Part shown: piece by piece, positions 23,285-34,848 of the stretch
Layout: each line of letters begins with the position of its first letter
How positions within the stretch are numbered: the stretch's first letter is position 1
Assembly: GCF_010389155.1 (NCBI RefSeq)
Contig: NC_057765.1
Location: 3,224,001 to 3,288,000 of the forward strand
Source of the DNA: Erigeron canadensis
Lineage: Eukaryota > Streptophyta > Magnoliopsida > Asterales > Asteraceae
DNA length: 64,000 bases
Reading direction: 5' to 3'
Notes under the pieces: generated by a model
Told to the model about the DNA's origin: nothing
What the model saw: the letters and a program-made list of their open reading frames with translations, nothing else
Databases searched by the model: none
Made by a program: the position numbers and the translations under genes

Positions 23285-24412
23285 ATGCTTTCCTTTTCTC
23301 CGGCGACACCCAAAACCACTACCATATCCACCCGTCTCCACCGGGATCACCACACACTCTCCCACCACTCACAACCACCATCTCACCTCCGGCCCACCAA
23401 ACCCCATCTCCGGCAGCGCCGCCACACACTCAAAATCTCTGCCATAGACGCTGCCCAACCTTTCGATTACGAATCAAAAATCTCAACCCAGTTCGCCAAA
23501 TCAAAAACTCTCAAAATTGCCATTGTGGGGTTTGGAAATTTCGGCCAGTTTTTAGCTAAAACCCTCGTCCGGCAAGGCCACGACGTCCTCGCCCATTCGC
23601 GTACCGATTACTCGAATATCGCAGCCGAAATCGGGGTATCGTTTTATCCGAATGCTGATGATCTTTGTGAGGAACACCCAGAGGTAATTCTGTTATGCAC
23701 TTCAATTTTATCAACTGATAAAGTACTTAGATCATTACCATTACAAAGATTAAAAAGAAGTACATTATTTGTTGATGTGTTATCTGTTAAAGAATTTGCT
23801 AAAGATTTGTTTTTACAAATATTGCCCTTAGATTTCGATATATTGTGTACTCATCCTATGTTTGGACCCGAAAGTGGTAAGAATAGTTGGAAAGATTTGC
23901 CCTTTGTGTACGATAAAGTTAGGATAGGTAACGACGAGTCGAGGGTTTCAAGGTGTGAGAAGTTTCTTGATGCGTTTGCGCGAGAAGGGTGTGTGATGAA
24001 AGAAATGACGTGTGCAGAGCATGATCAGCACGCGGCGGAGAGTCAGTTTATAACGCATACGGTTGGGAGGATATTGGAGAAGTTGGATTTGGATAGTACG
24101 CCGATTAATACTAAAGGGTATGAGAGGTTGTTGGATTTGGTTGAGAATACGTCGAGTGATAGTTTTGAGTTGTATTATGGGTTGTTTATGTATAATAAGA
24201 ATGCGATGGAGCAGTTAGAAAGACTTGATTTGGCGTTTGAGTCGTTGAAGAAGGAGTTGTTTGGTCATTTGCATGATGTTTTGAGGAAGCAGTTGTTTGG
24301 GACGAAAGAACGGGCCTTGGGAGTTATGCAGAAACCACGGGCTTTGTCGAAGCTGCCTCCTAATGGGAATGGACTTGTATTGCCACCAGGATCAGATTCT
24401 ACTACAAATTAG
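23285..24412 (+). CDS. TYRAAT2: Arogenate dehydrogenase, plastid (tyrosine synthesis)
   Basis: A single-exon gene of 375 residues. It oxidatively decarboxylates L-arogenate to tyrosine with NADP+. Residues 1 to about 52 are rich in Ser, Thr, Arg and His and low in acidic residues, a plausible plastid transit peptide. The Rossmann loop GFGNFG is at 82-87, and the conserved HPMFGPESGK is at 190-199. 'SQFITHTVGR' and 'LVENTSSDSFELYYGLF' are further family blocks. The length fits the single-domain TyrAAT2-type enzyme rather than the duplicated TyrAAT1. The frame is open upstream to 23132, but that ATG lies in the transposon end, so ATG 23285 is chosen. The first part of the gene is GC-rich and the remainder AT-rich. 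Confidence 0.92.
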   Translation: MLSFSPATPKTTTISTRLHRDHHTLSHHSQPPSHLRPTKPHLRQRRHTLKISAIDAAQPFDYESKISTQFAKSKTLKIAIVGFGNFGQFLAKTLVRQGHDVLAHSRTDYSNIAAEIGVSFYPNADDLCEEHPEVILLCTSILSTDKVLRSLPLQRLKRSTLFVDVLSVKEFAKDLFLQILPLDFDILCTHPMFGPESGKNSWKDLPFVYDKVRIGNDESRVSRCEKFLDAFAREGCVMKEMTCAEHDQHAAESQFITHTVGRILEKLDLDSTPINTKGYERLLDLVENTSSDSFELYYGLFMYNKNAMEQLERLDLAFESLKKELFGHLHDVLRKQLFGTKERALGVMQKPRALSKLPPNGNGLVLPPGSDSTTN

Positions 24413-26490
24413 GGCTGCACTCTAGTTTCTTATTCATGGTATGTTATATCTCTATTTGTTTGTCTGGCCAACTCAAATGCAATTGTTTTGTCGTAGATCA
24501 TGATCTTGTCAATTGATATGCAGTAAGTCGTCTTTTAGCTATGCAATAGTTATGTGAATGATCCACATTTTGCAGTGCATTAGTTTGGATTGAATTATTA
24601 TCTGCATTGTAATTTCCCAAAAATGCAGTGAGGATTACATCATCTCTGCGCTATAGTAAAAAATTAGTTTGGATTGAAATTAAAGCTTTGCATTTTAACC
24701 ATGTGTTCAAGCTTAATATTCCTTATAATTGGTTCTTACCCCGTTCTTAGGAGTTGGGGGGTTTCTTTTTTCATAGGTTGTGGTTTGTTGGGCTAACATT
24801 TAGCAATATGGTTATTAAAAGTTTTATGAATATGTCATAAGAAACAGTCTCAACATAATGTCAAATTTCATTGCTTTGTCAACCAATTATGCATAGACCT
24901 TCGTTTGTTAAAAGAGAACGAATGAATCTTGTGGACTATAATTAAAAGCTCAAATTATTTTTTATGATAATAGTTGGTTAATAGGTGATATCAGCATGAA
25001 ATTTATCTAATTTTTTAGTAAATGTTGCAAATTTGACCTTGAGGTATTCCACCAGGATTCGAGTTTCACTTCATACATTTGTAACGGTTAATTTATAGGG
25101 TTTTTTTTTTCCGAGTCTTGGGTTACATCCCACACATTCGTGTAAGTTAGTAAATAAGAGTAGAATAGTTTATAATTCAAGAAATAAAAGTTGCAAATCT
25201 GATTGGGCTTATGTTTATGCTTATAAAGAAATGATAAGTATGATTTCAAAGATTGACAACTGTTAGTAACATATCTTTACTAATGCTTTGGTTGTGTTGT
25301 GTTTTGTGAAGCTACAGAGCAGTTGTTATGTTGTGCAATGTGTTGTATGGCTAATGAGACAAATGGGGAGGGTGAGTTCTCAATTCGAAGTCATATTCCC
25401 TCAATTGTAGAAGCTGCTATCTGCAGTTTTAGTTCTTGGGTTCATGTTGCGAGAAGATGAGTAGGAAGACATAATTGTAGTAGGCAATTTAAGTTATTCT
25501 ATTTATTTCTTTTTTTTTGAACATTATTCTATTTATTTCATTTATGTGTTTATTCAAGAACCTGGGATATTAATAATGACTAATGAGTTTAGTTGGGCTA
25601 ATATTTGGCAATGTCGTTAAGAGGTATGCATATAGCATAAGAAACAGTAAAGAACTAAAAACGGGTAAACGGATTGGTATTACTTGTTAAAGTTACTCAG
25701 GAATGGTGAGCCATTTTGACTCCGACGTAGCAGCCTAACTAGGTTTTGTCCGGCTTCAACCATTTTCCTAGTCATTGAAATATGTTTACCTACATGGCTA
25801 AAGTAGGATTGTACTCACGTCACTTTTGTGGAGGCTGTTCCCAGGCCATTTAATTTTTGTTGGTCTACTGGACCATCAGTTAATGTTATCACATAGACAC
25901 TGCATTTGGCTTGTGTGTATACAAATAAAGAGATGTGGTTTCGTAGATTCTTGTGGTGGTAAACTTTGCTTTCAAAACAAGGATGAATAGATATTTAACC
26001 TTGTGATTTAACACACTTATATCAATTTCGAGTATCAATCGTAACATGCTTGTACTTGGTTGTCAATCATATGGTAGTCATAATTCTTTCCTTCATTTTC
26101 ACATATAGATGATAAGGAAGTTTTAGCATGATAATTGTATTGTACTCTGTTGCTAAACTATACAGGTAACAGTAATTTCACACATTTACCATGGTGAGAC
26201 CTGTAATATCCTTCATGTTTCTGGAATTTTGGTTGAAATATTAAGGCTTAATGCCTTCTACTGCATCACTAGTCGATAAGTTAAAAAAAAGGACCCTTTT
26301 TCTGCTTGCTCTTTCACACTGAGTAACTCTGTTGGATTTGATCAAAATCGATCGCCTTAAGTGCTATCACTCTCTCTACATGCCCCTTCAGGGTATACCC
26401 GACCAGAAACCTGTACAATAGCACATACTATACGCTTAGAGCTTTCCATACATGGTTGCATGGTAGAAAAGAGTGCAAGAGTAGGTTGCT
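24413..26490. other. 3' flank and spacer, no gene seen
   Basis: The 3' UTR of arogenate dehydrogenase lies here; its end is not defined. The short frame at 26361-26612 is antisense to the last exon of the next gene. No paired repeats or domains were recognised. Confidence 0.45.
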
Positions 26491-29134
26491 TTACCTATCT
26501 CTATCCTCGGTTGCTATTGATGCCTTGTCATAACCTGATTGGATATACTTCTCATACTCCTCCAAAATTGTCAGCATCTTTGACTCTGAATCCAACTCAT
26601 TGCAGTTTTTAAAACAAAGCTCTGCAATATGAGTAATGGACATTTTTCCAAGTTGGAGCAAGAAAGAATCAATCTTTTCAATTTCATTTCCATAGAAGGT
26701 ATGTTTTCCTGTTAGTACCTCCGCAAGTACAACTGCAAAACCGCTGAGATTGCTCCGCAGAGGAAGGGGCTCTGACAAAATAATACTCACTCAGATATAT
26801 GTAATTTCATAAGTGCAAACCAACATTACTATAATGGACAGGAAAGGTGCATCTGAGAGACAAGTTGAAGTAGTAACTTACTGAACTCAGCATAGTAGTC
26901 GTCATAAAGAAAATCATTATTGTTAGGGTAGTAACCGTTTACTATCTGCGTAACATCATAATCTGAAAGTTTTGCTGTGAAATCCTGTACATTCATATTT
27001 CAGGAAACCTCAGTAAAACCAGTGCAATGTACACATACACGGGACAATAGGTTACCATCTGGATAGTGGAAACGACGAATCAAAGTTGCTTATTGCCCGA
27101 CTAGGTTCTAATGCCAATAGTATAAGAGCTGCAATTATACCTCATCCAACATTATATTATGTCTGTGAAGCCGAGACTCACTAACTGATCTCACTCCATC
27201 TTCTGTCTGTTGCAAGAAAACAATTCCTCGGGCAATTCCTACTGCTATTTTAACCTTCATAACTAACGGAAGTTGCGCTACAGCTCCTACAACAGGTAAA
27301 ACTAGATACTCAGGTTCAAGTTACAATTATTGGCAAAGTTGATTTATATATGGGGTTATGTATGTTGCTTACCACTATACAGGAGATCTTTTAAGTTTCC
27401 CTTTTGCATAAATTCATGTACAAGGAAGAGTTTTTCACCTTCCAAACAGTATCCTATGGGCTTAACAAGATTGGGATGATAAAATTCTTTCAGCATTTCT
27501 GGATCAAACTGCATTCAAAAGTGATCAAGTTCTGTGAACTAGACACATACAATGGAATGAGCGCAGCCTTCCATACAAGTAAGATAAGTATAATAGCTTT
27601 TTCATGCCAACTAACTAGAACAATAGGAAGGGTAAAGTAATAGACACTGTACCCGGCCACTTTAAGACTTACATATTTGTAGTGGTGCAGTCTTTTTACC
27701 GCAATGGGCAATCCGGTGTTATGCTTACAAGGGGAAAATGTCGTTTTATGGATCCAACCTTTGTAAACATTTCCATAACTTCCCTCACCCAAACATTTGT
27801 CATTCTCAAAGTCCCAGATAGCACGTTCCAATTCACAATACGTAAACTTCTTTAGATCTTTAACCCCTTTTGAAATTTCTCCGTTATAACTAAGATCCTT
27901 GTTGGTCGAAGTACTGGTGAAAATTTGGGCTTTGAAAACATGGACAACACAAGAAGAAACAAACAACAAAGTTAGAAAACTTTAGCTAAAAAACCTATCA
28001 CGGGTACCCACCATTGTTAGGCCAGGTAAGATAAGTGGTGTTCTATAGTGTGATATATCCTTTAAAGAGTGCAAATTGATTATTGATAAATATACATATA
28101 TGAACATGAAAAATTGATGAAATAGGGGTATACGGTATACCAGAGTTCTCTTTCGTTGCAGTAAAAAGATACTTAGGGATCTTCCATGTGAGTCCCCTGA
28201 CTCTTGATGCCTTTTGTACTTCCAGCAAAGCCTGAAGTTTGGCCACAACTTGAGTCATGGTAGGACGTTTTTCCAAAACGCTAGTCAAGCAACGATCTGC
28301 AATCTCAGCAAACCCTCTTAAACATTTGGGACTAATTGTTCCTGTTATTTTGGAATCAACCATTTGATCGAGTTTTCGTTCTTTCACACATTTTTGAGCC
28401 CACCTTGCCAAACTACATTGTTCTTCACCGTTGCGTTCATCCACTGCACGTCTTCCTGTTAATAACTCAAACAAAACCACCCCGTATGCATATACATCTG
28501 TTTTCCTTGTCAGTTTTCTTGTATAGAAATATTCTGGGTCCAGATACCCGAATGTGCCCTTAACACTAGCATCAACATATGACAATGATTGATTAATTGG
28601 GCTTACCTTGGATAACCCGAAATCTGAAATCATAGCGTCCCAGTTCTCATCCAAAAGAATATTGGAACTCTTCACGTCACGATGTATGATTCCTTGTTTG
28701 GTGCCAACACCCGTGTGGAGGTAGTCTAATCCACGTGCAACACATATGGCTATCTTTAGTCGTTGCACCCAACTTAAATAAGTACTAGTTTTGTGTAGAT
28801 GATCATATAATGTGCCGTTGGGCATAAATTTATAAACAAGGATCATCTCCTTGTTATCATCACAAAAACCAATCAAAGGCACCAAGTGACAGTGGCGCAG
28901 CGTAGATAGCATCTCAATTTCGGTGATAAACTCAGGTTCCCCCTGGTTGGACTTAGAATCTAGCCGTTTGATGGCCACCGCATGACTAGTTTCTCCACAG
29001 TATATATTACCTTTGTATACCTTTCCAAATCCTCCATGTCCAATGACCCGTTCATCAGCAAAAGTTTTGGTTGCAGATATAATCTCTTCGAGGGAAAAAC
29101 GTTGACATGTTTGTGCAGAAGTTGCTGATGACAT
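26491..29134 (-). CDS. Tandem kinase: CrRLK1L-type kinase + RLCK-VII pseudokinase (TK-A)
   Basis: Six exons, 29134-28141, 27929-27673, 27508-27373, 27286-27141, 26984-26882 and 26771-26491, give 638 residues with all phases matching. Kinase 1 (about 11-300) resembles the cytoplasmic kinase of FERONIA-like receptors: QRFSLEEI entry, GHGGFGKVY loop, K56, HRD 151-153, DFG 171-173 and DPEY, all intact. No extracellular malectin region, signal peptide or membrane helix is present. The second domain starts like RLCK-VII kinases (FTYCELERA, GEGSYGNVYKGWI, IAVKRL keeps the lysine). It has 'RLHRHNIML' in place of the catalytic loop and DYD in place of DFG, so catalysis is not expected. An upstream in-frame TTG stands where paralogues have ATG, so translation probably starts at 29134. 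Confidence 0.85.
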
Positions 29135-30337
29135 TTTCGCACCTTTGACTATTGTTTTAGAGTACAAATCTTGTTTAATTATACACTATATGAGAAGAAA
29201 GTTTTAGGAGCCTGGTGCTCTTCAAATGCAGATTAACACAAATTTCTTAACTTAAGAAATAATTAATTAGGCTTTCAGTTTTGCATTGCTTTAGTCAACA
29301 TTCAACTAGTTCATACTAGTTCATATTAGGTGCAATGAGGTCATCAACCAATCTGTGAAAGTCAAAGAAAATAAAAAATGAACCAATGAAAAACCAACCA
29401 GTATTTAAAATTATTGTCATAGAAGGTCCTAGAGACTCTTAGCTGTATTTATTTCATCTCTATCTCTAGTATAAAGATTTTGACACATTGTCCTAAATCT
29501 TGATAACTAGTTTCACTGGGTCATTTTCGGTTTGGTTTACAAGTCGGGTCAGTTAATCCATGGGTTGGCCCAAAGCCTGAGTCTTGCAAGTATCATTCAA
29601 CTTTACACCGTCTGCTAAGATATATGCATGTAACATCTATAGATGGATCTAAGGAGACTTCCCTTTCTAGTTTATTCGATTCGCAATAGTAAGCTTGCAA
29701 CTAAGCATTAGTTAAGAAATTTTTTTCAACTTGATGATCGGGATCCTTTTCTAATCTTCCTATTATTTCTCTTCATCACGGGTCAAATGAGATACGATTT
29801 AATAAAGGAAGTCATGTACAATTTTGTTATATCACTGATAATATAATTGCAGGTTTTCCTACTGGGTGACATGTGTGTACAATCAAGTCTAGTTGCCTCA
29901 TTGTCTTTCTCATGTAAGTTTGTCTGTCTTTATTAAGCAAATATATGCAGGGATTTTACTAAAATCAAGTCCAGTTTCTGATCTCGTGGGTTTTCAATTT
30001 TCCATTGGGCCAGCCCGGGTTCAGACTTAATATATTTAAGGGACTGTGGCCTAAACTGGGTTTTAACGGGTTATAGCAGTTGGCTTTTTCCGGTCTGGTT
30101 CAGCAGGTTACACGGGTAGGCCCGCATTTTTATCACCCTATCATTAGGTATAATAATTTTAATTATACATTGTGTCATTGTATCTAACATATATGATTTG
30201 TTTGTTAATATAAACAAAAAGGATATTTGTTGATTAAATATTGTGTCATGTGTTGATCAAAGAATGTTTTGATCGTATTTTCTATTATATACATATTGGT
30301 AGATATATCTATATCTATACACGTAATTCGACAGCTA
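29135..30337. other. Spacer between tandem-kinase genes
   Basis: The promoter of the 26491-29134 gene should lie here, though no clear TATA box stands out. Two patches with GC-richer words ('gtcgggtcagttaatcc' at 29545, 'gggccagcccgggttcag' at 30007) look like transposon debris. No ends could be paired. Confidence 0.35.
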
Positions 30338-33300
30338 CTAACTCTTAAATCTTCTCCGTATTAAGTCGTCATAATTTTCCAAGATCGTTAGCATTTTTGA
30401 TTCTGAATCTAACTCATTGCATATGGCAAAACATGAATTTGCAATATCAACTAAAGACATTTTCCCATGCTGGAGCAACAAGCTATCGATCTTTTGGAGC
30501 TTCCATTCCTCAAAGATACGTTTACCTGTAAGAATCTCCGCGAGTACAACTGTAAAACCAGAAAGATTGATCTGTGGTCGAAGTGGAGAGGCCCCTGACA
30601 TATTGATCCTAATTCAGATCTATGTTATTGGAATGACATGAAAAAATGAAAAGGGTACGTGGAACTAGAGTAACTTACTGAAGCGAGGATTTTTGTAGTA
30701 GTAATCATCAATTACTTCAGTATAATAGTAATCTGAAAACTTTGCAGTAAAATCCTGCATATATATAGAAAGTGAGTTAACATGAAAGAAAGAGAAGACC
30801 ATCTTCAAACTCAAAACTCAGCTTTAAATAATTTCTCAGTTTAAACTGGCATGATAGCCGCGTAACACCGAAGTTTAAACTGCATATATATATATATAGG
30901 ATTAATTTTTTTTTACTAATTAAGGCTTGTTAAGATGTGAATTGTTGATTCAGCATGATGTGACAATGTAGTATGTATTAAATGACACAAAGATGGACTT
31001 AAATCACAATTTTTTAACCATCCAACGGCTACATGGATTTTCTGTGTATCGGACTTCACCAAAAAGTGGACGCAATGCATGAATCACACCAATTCTAAAC
31101 TATAACCGACTATAATAATATAAACTCAGAAATTTACCTCAGCCAACAATATTTTATGCCTGTGAAGCGGAAGCTCATTCACTATTCCACTCTGATTATA
31201 ACGATATGTTTGATAAGGATATGTTGTGATTTCATTTCGCATGCTGTCTAAGAAAACTATCCCTCTAGCAATTCCTACTGCTATTTTCACTTTTGTAGCT
31301 AGTGGAAGTTGTGCTATAACCCCTGCAACTCATTCCAATTAGCTTGTATTAATATTTTTATACTCTTGAAACATTTATTTGATGTATATTAGAGCTTATT
31401 TACTTATATTACCACTAAGTAGGCGACCCTCAAAGTTTCCATTATGCATGAACTCTTGCACAAGGAAAAACGATCCTTCTAAGCAGTATCCTAAAAGCTT
31501 AACAAGGTTGGGGTGACTAAATTTTCTCAAGACCTCCAAATTTAACTGCATTCAAAACGATGAAGTTTAACAATCATAAGTCGGGTCGAAGAAGATATAT
31601 ATATTTGAAGCATTGCCAGACCAATAGTAGTCATAATATTGGCCATAGACTCACTCTTTCATATACCATACTTAGGATTTTCAAGGCTTACATGGTTGAA
31701 TAGATGAAGTCTCTTGACGACAACAGGCAAACCTGTATTATCGATAAAGGGAGCATATGTAATTTTATCGACCCAACCTTTGTAAACTGTTGCACATCTT
31801 CCCTCACCTAAACATGTGTCATTTCCAAAGTCCCTTGTAGTACATTCCAGTTCAACATATGTAAACCTTTTTAGATCTGGGGCTACTATTTCCTCAAAAT
31901 AACCTAAATCAGTACAATCCTTGTTGGTTGAACAGTTCTGCTTCATGTTGTTTCCATGGTCATTTAGAGAACTTGTACCACTTTCTGAGAATAGAGTAAA
32001 AAGTACAAAATTTATAGCTAGGAAATATTTACCTAACAGTGACCAATAAATTAAAGTCAACTTGCTCATCCTCTTTAAACAAAACAAACTATGTGAATGA
32101 AGAGGGTAAAGTAGCACCCAATACCGTCTAGCTTCCATGAGTTATGGGACCCAATAACATCTTCGACTGTGTATAGGGAAGGTGAGAGGTAGAAACCTTA
32201 TCCCTACCTAAGCTAGGTAGAGAGGCTTTGCTTATAAAAAAAGGCCTTTGGCCTGCAAGGAAAAAGGATTGAACCCTTGACCTCTGTCTCTACTTGATCC
32301 AACCTCTATGTAGATAAAGTCATAAAACAAAGTTGAATATTTATAAGATTTGGTATATACCTGAATTCTGTTTAGTTGTGAAAACAAGATACTTGTGAAT
32401 CTTCCAAGTGAATACAGATATGCCTAATGGCTGGACCGGGTTTTCAAATTTTCGTTGTAGTTCAAGTGAAGTCTGAAGTGACACGACTATCTCAGCCATG
32501 GTAGGGCGTTCTTCAGGATAGCTATGCAAACAGCGATTTGCAATTTGTGCAAATTCTCTTTTACATTTGGGGCTAATAAAGCATCTCATATTAGGATCAA
32601 TCATTTGATCTAGCTTTTTTTCCCTCACACATTTTTGAGCCCACCTTACCAAACTACACTCCTCTTCCTTAAGGCGTCTGTCCACTGCAAGTCTTCCTGA
32701 ATACAATTCGAACAACACAACCCCAAATGCATACACATCTGTTTTCCTTGTCAAGTGTCCAGTCATAGAGTATGCTGGGTCTAGATATCCAAAAGTGCCC
32801 TTTATACTAGCACTAAGATGGGAAATTGATTGATCAATTGGGCCTAATTTGGATAACCCAAAATCAGAAATCATAGCTGCCCAATTCTCATCCAAAAGAA
32901 TATTCGAGCTCTTCACATCACGATGTATGACTCCATGTTTGGTACCAACTCCAGTGTGAAGGTAGTCTAAGCCACGTGCAGCACCTATTGCTATCTTTAG
33001 TCGTTGAAACCAAGTTAAAGGTGTTGCAGCCTTGTGTAGATGATAAGATAAAGTTTCATGTGGCATATATTCATAAACAAGAATCATCTCCTTGCTTTCA
33101 TCACAAAAACCAATAAGAGACACCAAATTACAGTGACGCAGAGTAGATAGCATCTCTATTTCAGCTCTAAACTCAGATGCCCCTTGGTTAGACATAGAAT
33201 CCAACCGTTTGATCGCTACAATATGACTGCTTTCTTCAATAATGATATCTCCTTTGTATACTTTCCCAAATCCCCCCTCACCAATCACAAGTTCATCGTC

Positions 33301-33405
33301 AAAATCGTTGGTTGCGGATTGAATCTCTGCGATAGAAAAACGGCGGCAGGGCTGTGTTGAAGTTATTATTGAATGTTTCTCACCTTTGTCAATTCCAATT
33401 TTCAT
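30338..33405 (-). CDS. Tandem kinase: CrRLK1L-type kinase + RLCK-VII pseudokinase (TK-B)
   Basis: Six exons, 33405-32361, 31984-31692, 31545-31413, 31322-31138, 30754-30679 and 30594-30338, give 662 residues. Intron phases are identical to the 26491-29134 gene. Kinase 1 has GEGGFGKVY, the VAIKR lysine (K66), HRD 161-163 and DFG 181-183. The APE-equivalent is DPA (209-211), because the normally invariant Glu is Ala; this may weaken the activation segment. The second domain (about 385-660) keeps 'VVVKRL', but the glycine loop is GEGRCATVY, the catalytic loop is replaced by 'PLHRHKILL', and DFG by DYY. Exon 4 carries a 13-16-residue Tyr/Asn/Gln-rich insertion relative to its paralogues. No membrane segment is seen. 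Confidence 0.84.
32150..32320 (-). mobile_element. SINE-like insertion in intron 1 of TK-B
   Basis: On the minus strand a B-box-like GGGTTCAATCC (about 32277-32267) lies downstream of a possible A box 'tggatcaagtag'. It is followed by a body with 'ctacctagcttaggtagg' and 'gataaggtttctacc', a word pattern reminiscent of plant Au-type SINEs. The ends are not precisely defined. Confidence 0.5.
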
Positions 33406-34399
33406 AATTCTGAGCACTTGGTGTTAAGATGTGTAGTGAAATTTTAGATACTTTACATATTCTAGCGAACTTCAATAGAAAGAAGTGGGGTAATGATGGC
33501 GCCTTCAAGGAAGTAACAGAATAGTCATGCTAAAGAAAAAAGTTTATATAATTGGCTTAGGTTAATCGATCTGTCATCTTCACTCTTTTTGTCCATTATT
33601 GTCAATAATTCATCTTCATTTTTGTCCATTATCTTCAAAATTAAAAAAAAAAAAAACAATGAAGTACAACCTTTATTAAGAAGGGTAAGATTTTAACTTT
33701 GAAACTTTTTAAACACTTCTGCTGATGGACGTTAGAGTCTAGAACCTCAGTTTTTTTTAACAACGGTGAGAAAAACCGAACCAACAATCTAAAATCCCAT
33801 CGAACTGAAAAGGCCAAAAACAGAAAACCAAACCGAATGGATCTGTTGGTTTTCTAAAAGCCGTGCTTTTCAGTTCTGAATTAAAATGGTTTAATAGTCA
33901 GTGACAGATCCATAAATTTTTTTCAGAAGGGGCATCAAACAACAATGATGATAATGCATACATTTTAATAAATTGTAAAAATAAAAAAAAGATATCAAAA
34001 TATCTCTATATATAAAAGGCTATCGATCAGAACATATTACGTGTTGATGTGTAAGGTTCACGTAAGCAATTAAGCTATAAACGTAGCTTTATACTAAAAA
34101 TAAAAAGGATGTCTGATTTGGGAGGCATCTCCACCAGTTGAACCAATTAAGTTTTTGTTTAGAATTGACAAACTCACTATTAATAAACCGTCGTTCAGAT
34201 CGAAGCTTACTTAGAAACAGATTTCCCGTTCCCAACTTCCCATCGGAGACAACCCCTAAATTCTTTCCTATTTTTAATTTTTCCATCTCCCTTCCAATCT
34301 TTAATCCCCCAGTCTCTTCCTATTTTCAATCCTTAAAGATAATCTCAATTCCTTAAACTTTAGGGATTTATGGTTTTAAACTAAATGGCTAATAACACT
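33406..34399. other. Upstream spacer of TK-B
   Basis: AT-rich. An A-run is at about 33640-33655. No gene is supported; the two overlapping frames at 34089-34356 are mutual shadows. Confidence 0.4.
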
Positions 34400-34848
34400 G
34401 TATTCTCGAGTTTTTTTTTTTTAAATGATAGGAAAAGAAAAGATTGAATAAGGAAAGAAAAGAAAAAAATTTATATATCAAAAAGGCATGCTCGAGTTAC
34501 ATGAAAAACTAAAGAAAAGAAAAGAAAACACAAAATTAATAGTGTTCTTGAGATAGAAAGAAAAGAAAAGAAAGAGAAAAAAGTTATAATTTTATAATTA
34601 TGTCCTTTTTCCTATAAAGTTGTTATTAATTAATAGGGGTAAATTAGTAATTATACACATAACTTAAAAGTTTTCCATCTAAATCCTCTCAAAAATGGGA
34701 AGAAAGTTTTTACTTCAAAAACATCCATGTTTTCTTTTCTTCCCCTTTCCTTTCTTTTAAAAAAAAAACTCAAGAATGCAAAATAGAGAAGTTTTCTAAT
34801 CTTTTTTTTTTTTCTATCCTTTTAAAAAAAAACTCAAGAATGCACTCT
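34400..34848. mobile_element. MITE family A, copy 2
   Basis: It shares the order of blocks with 18518-18940: TGTATTCTCGAGTTTTT at the left end, purine-rich then 'gaaaagaaaag', a central 'ttgttattaatta' spacer, 'gggaagaaagttttt', then 'cctttcttttaaaaaaaa' and 'ctcaagaatgcactctaa' at the right end (34829-34846). This second copy supports a transposable family rather than chance low complexity. Confidence 0.6.
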
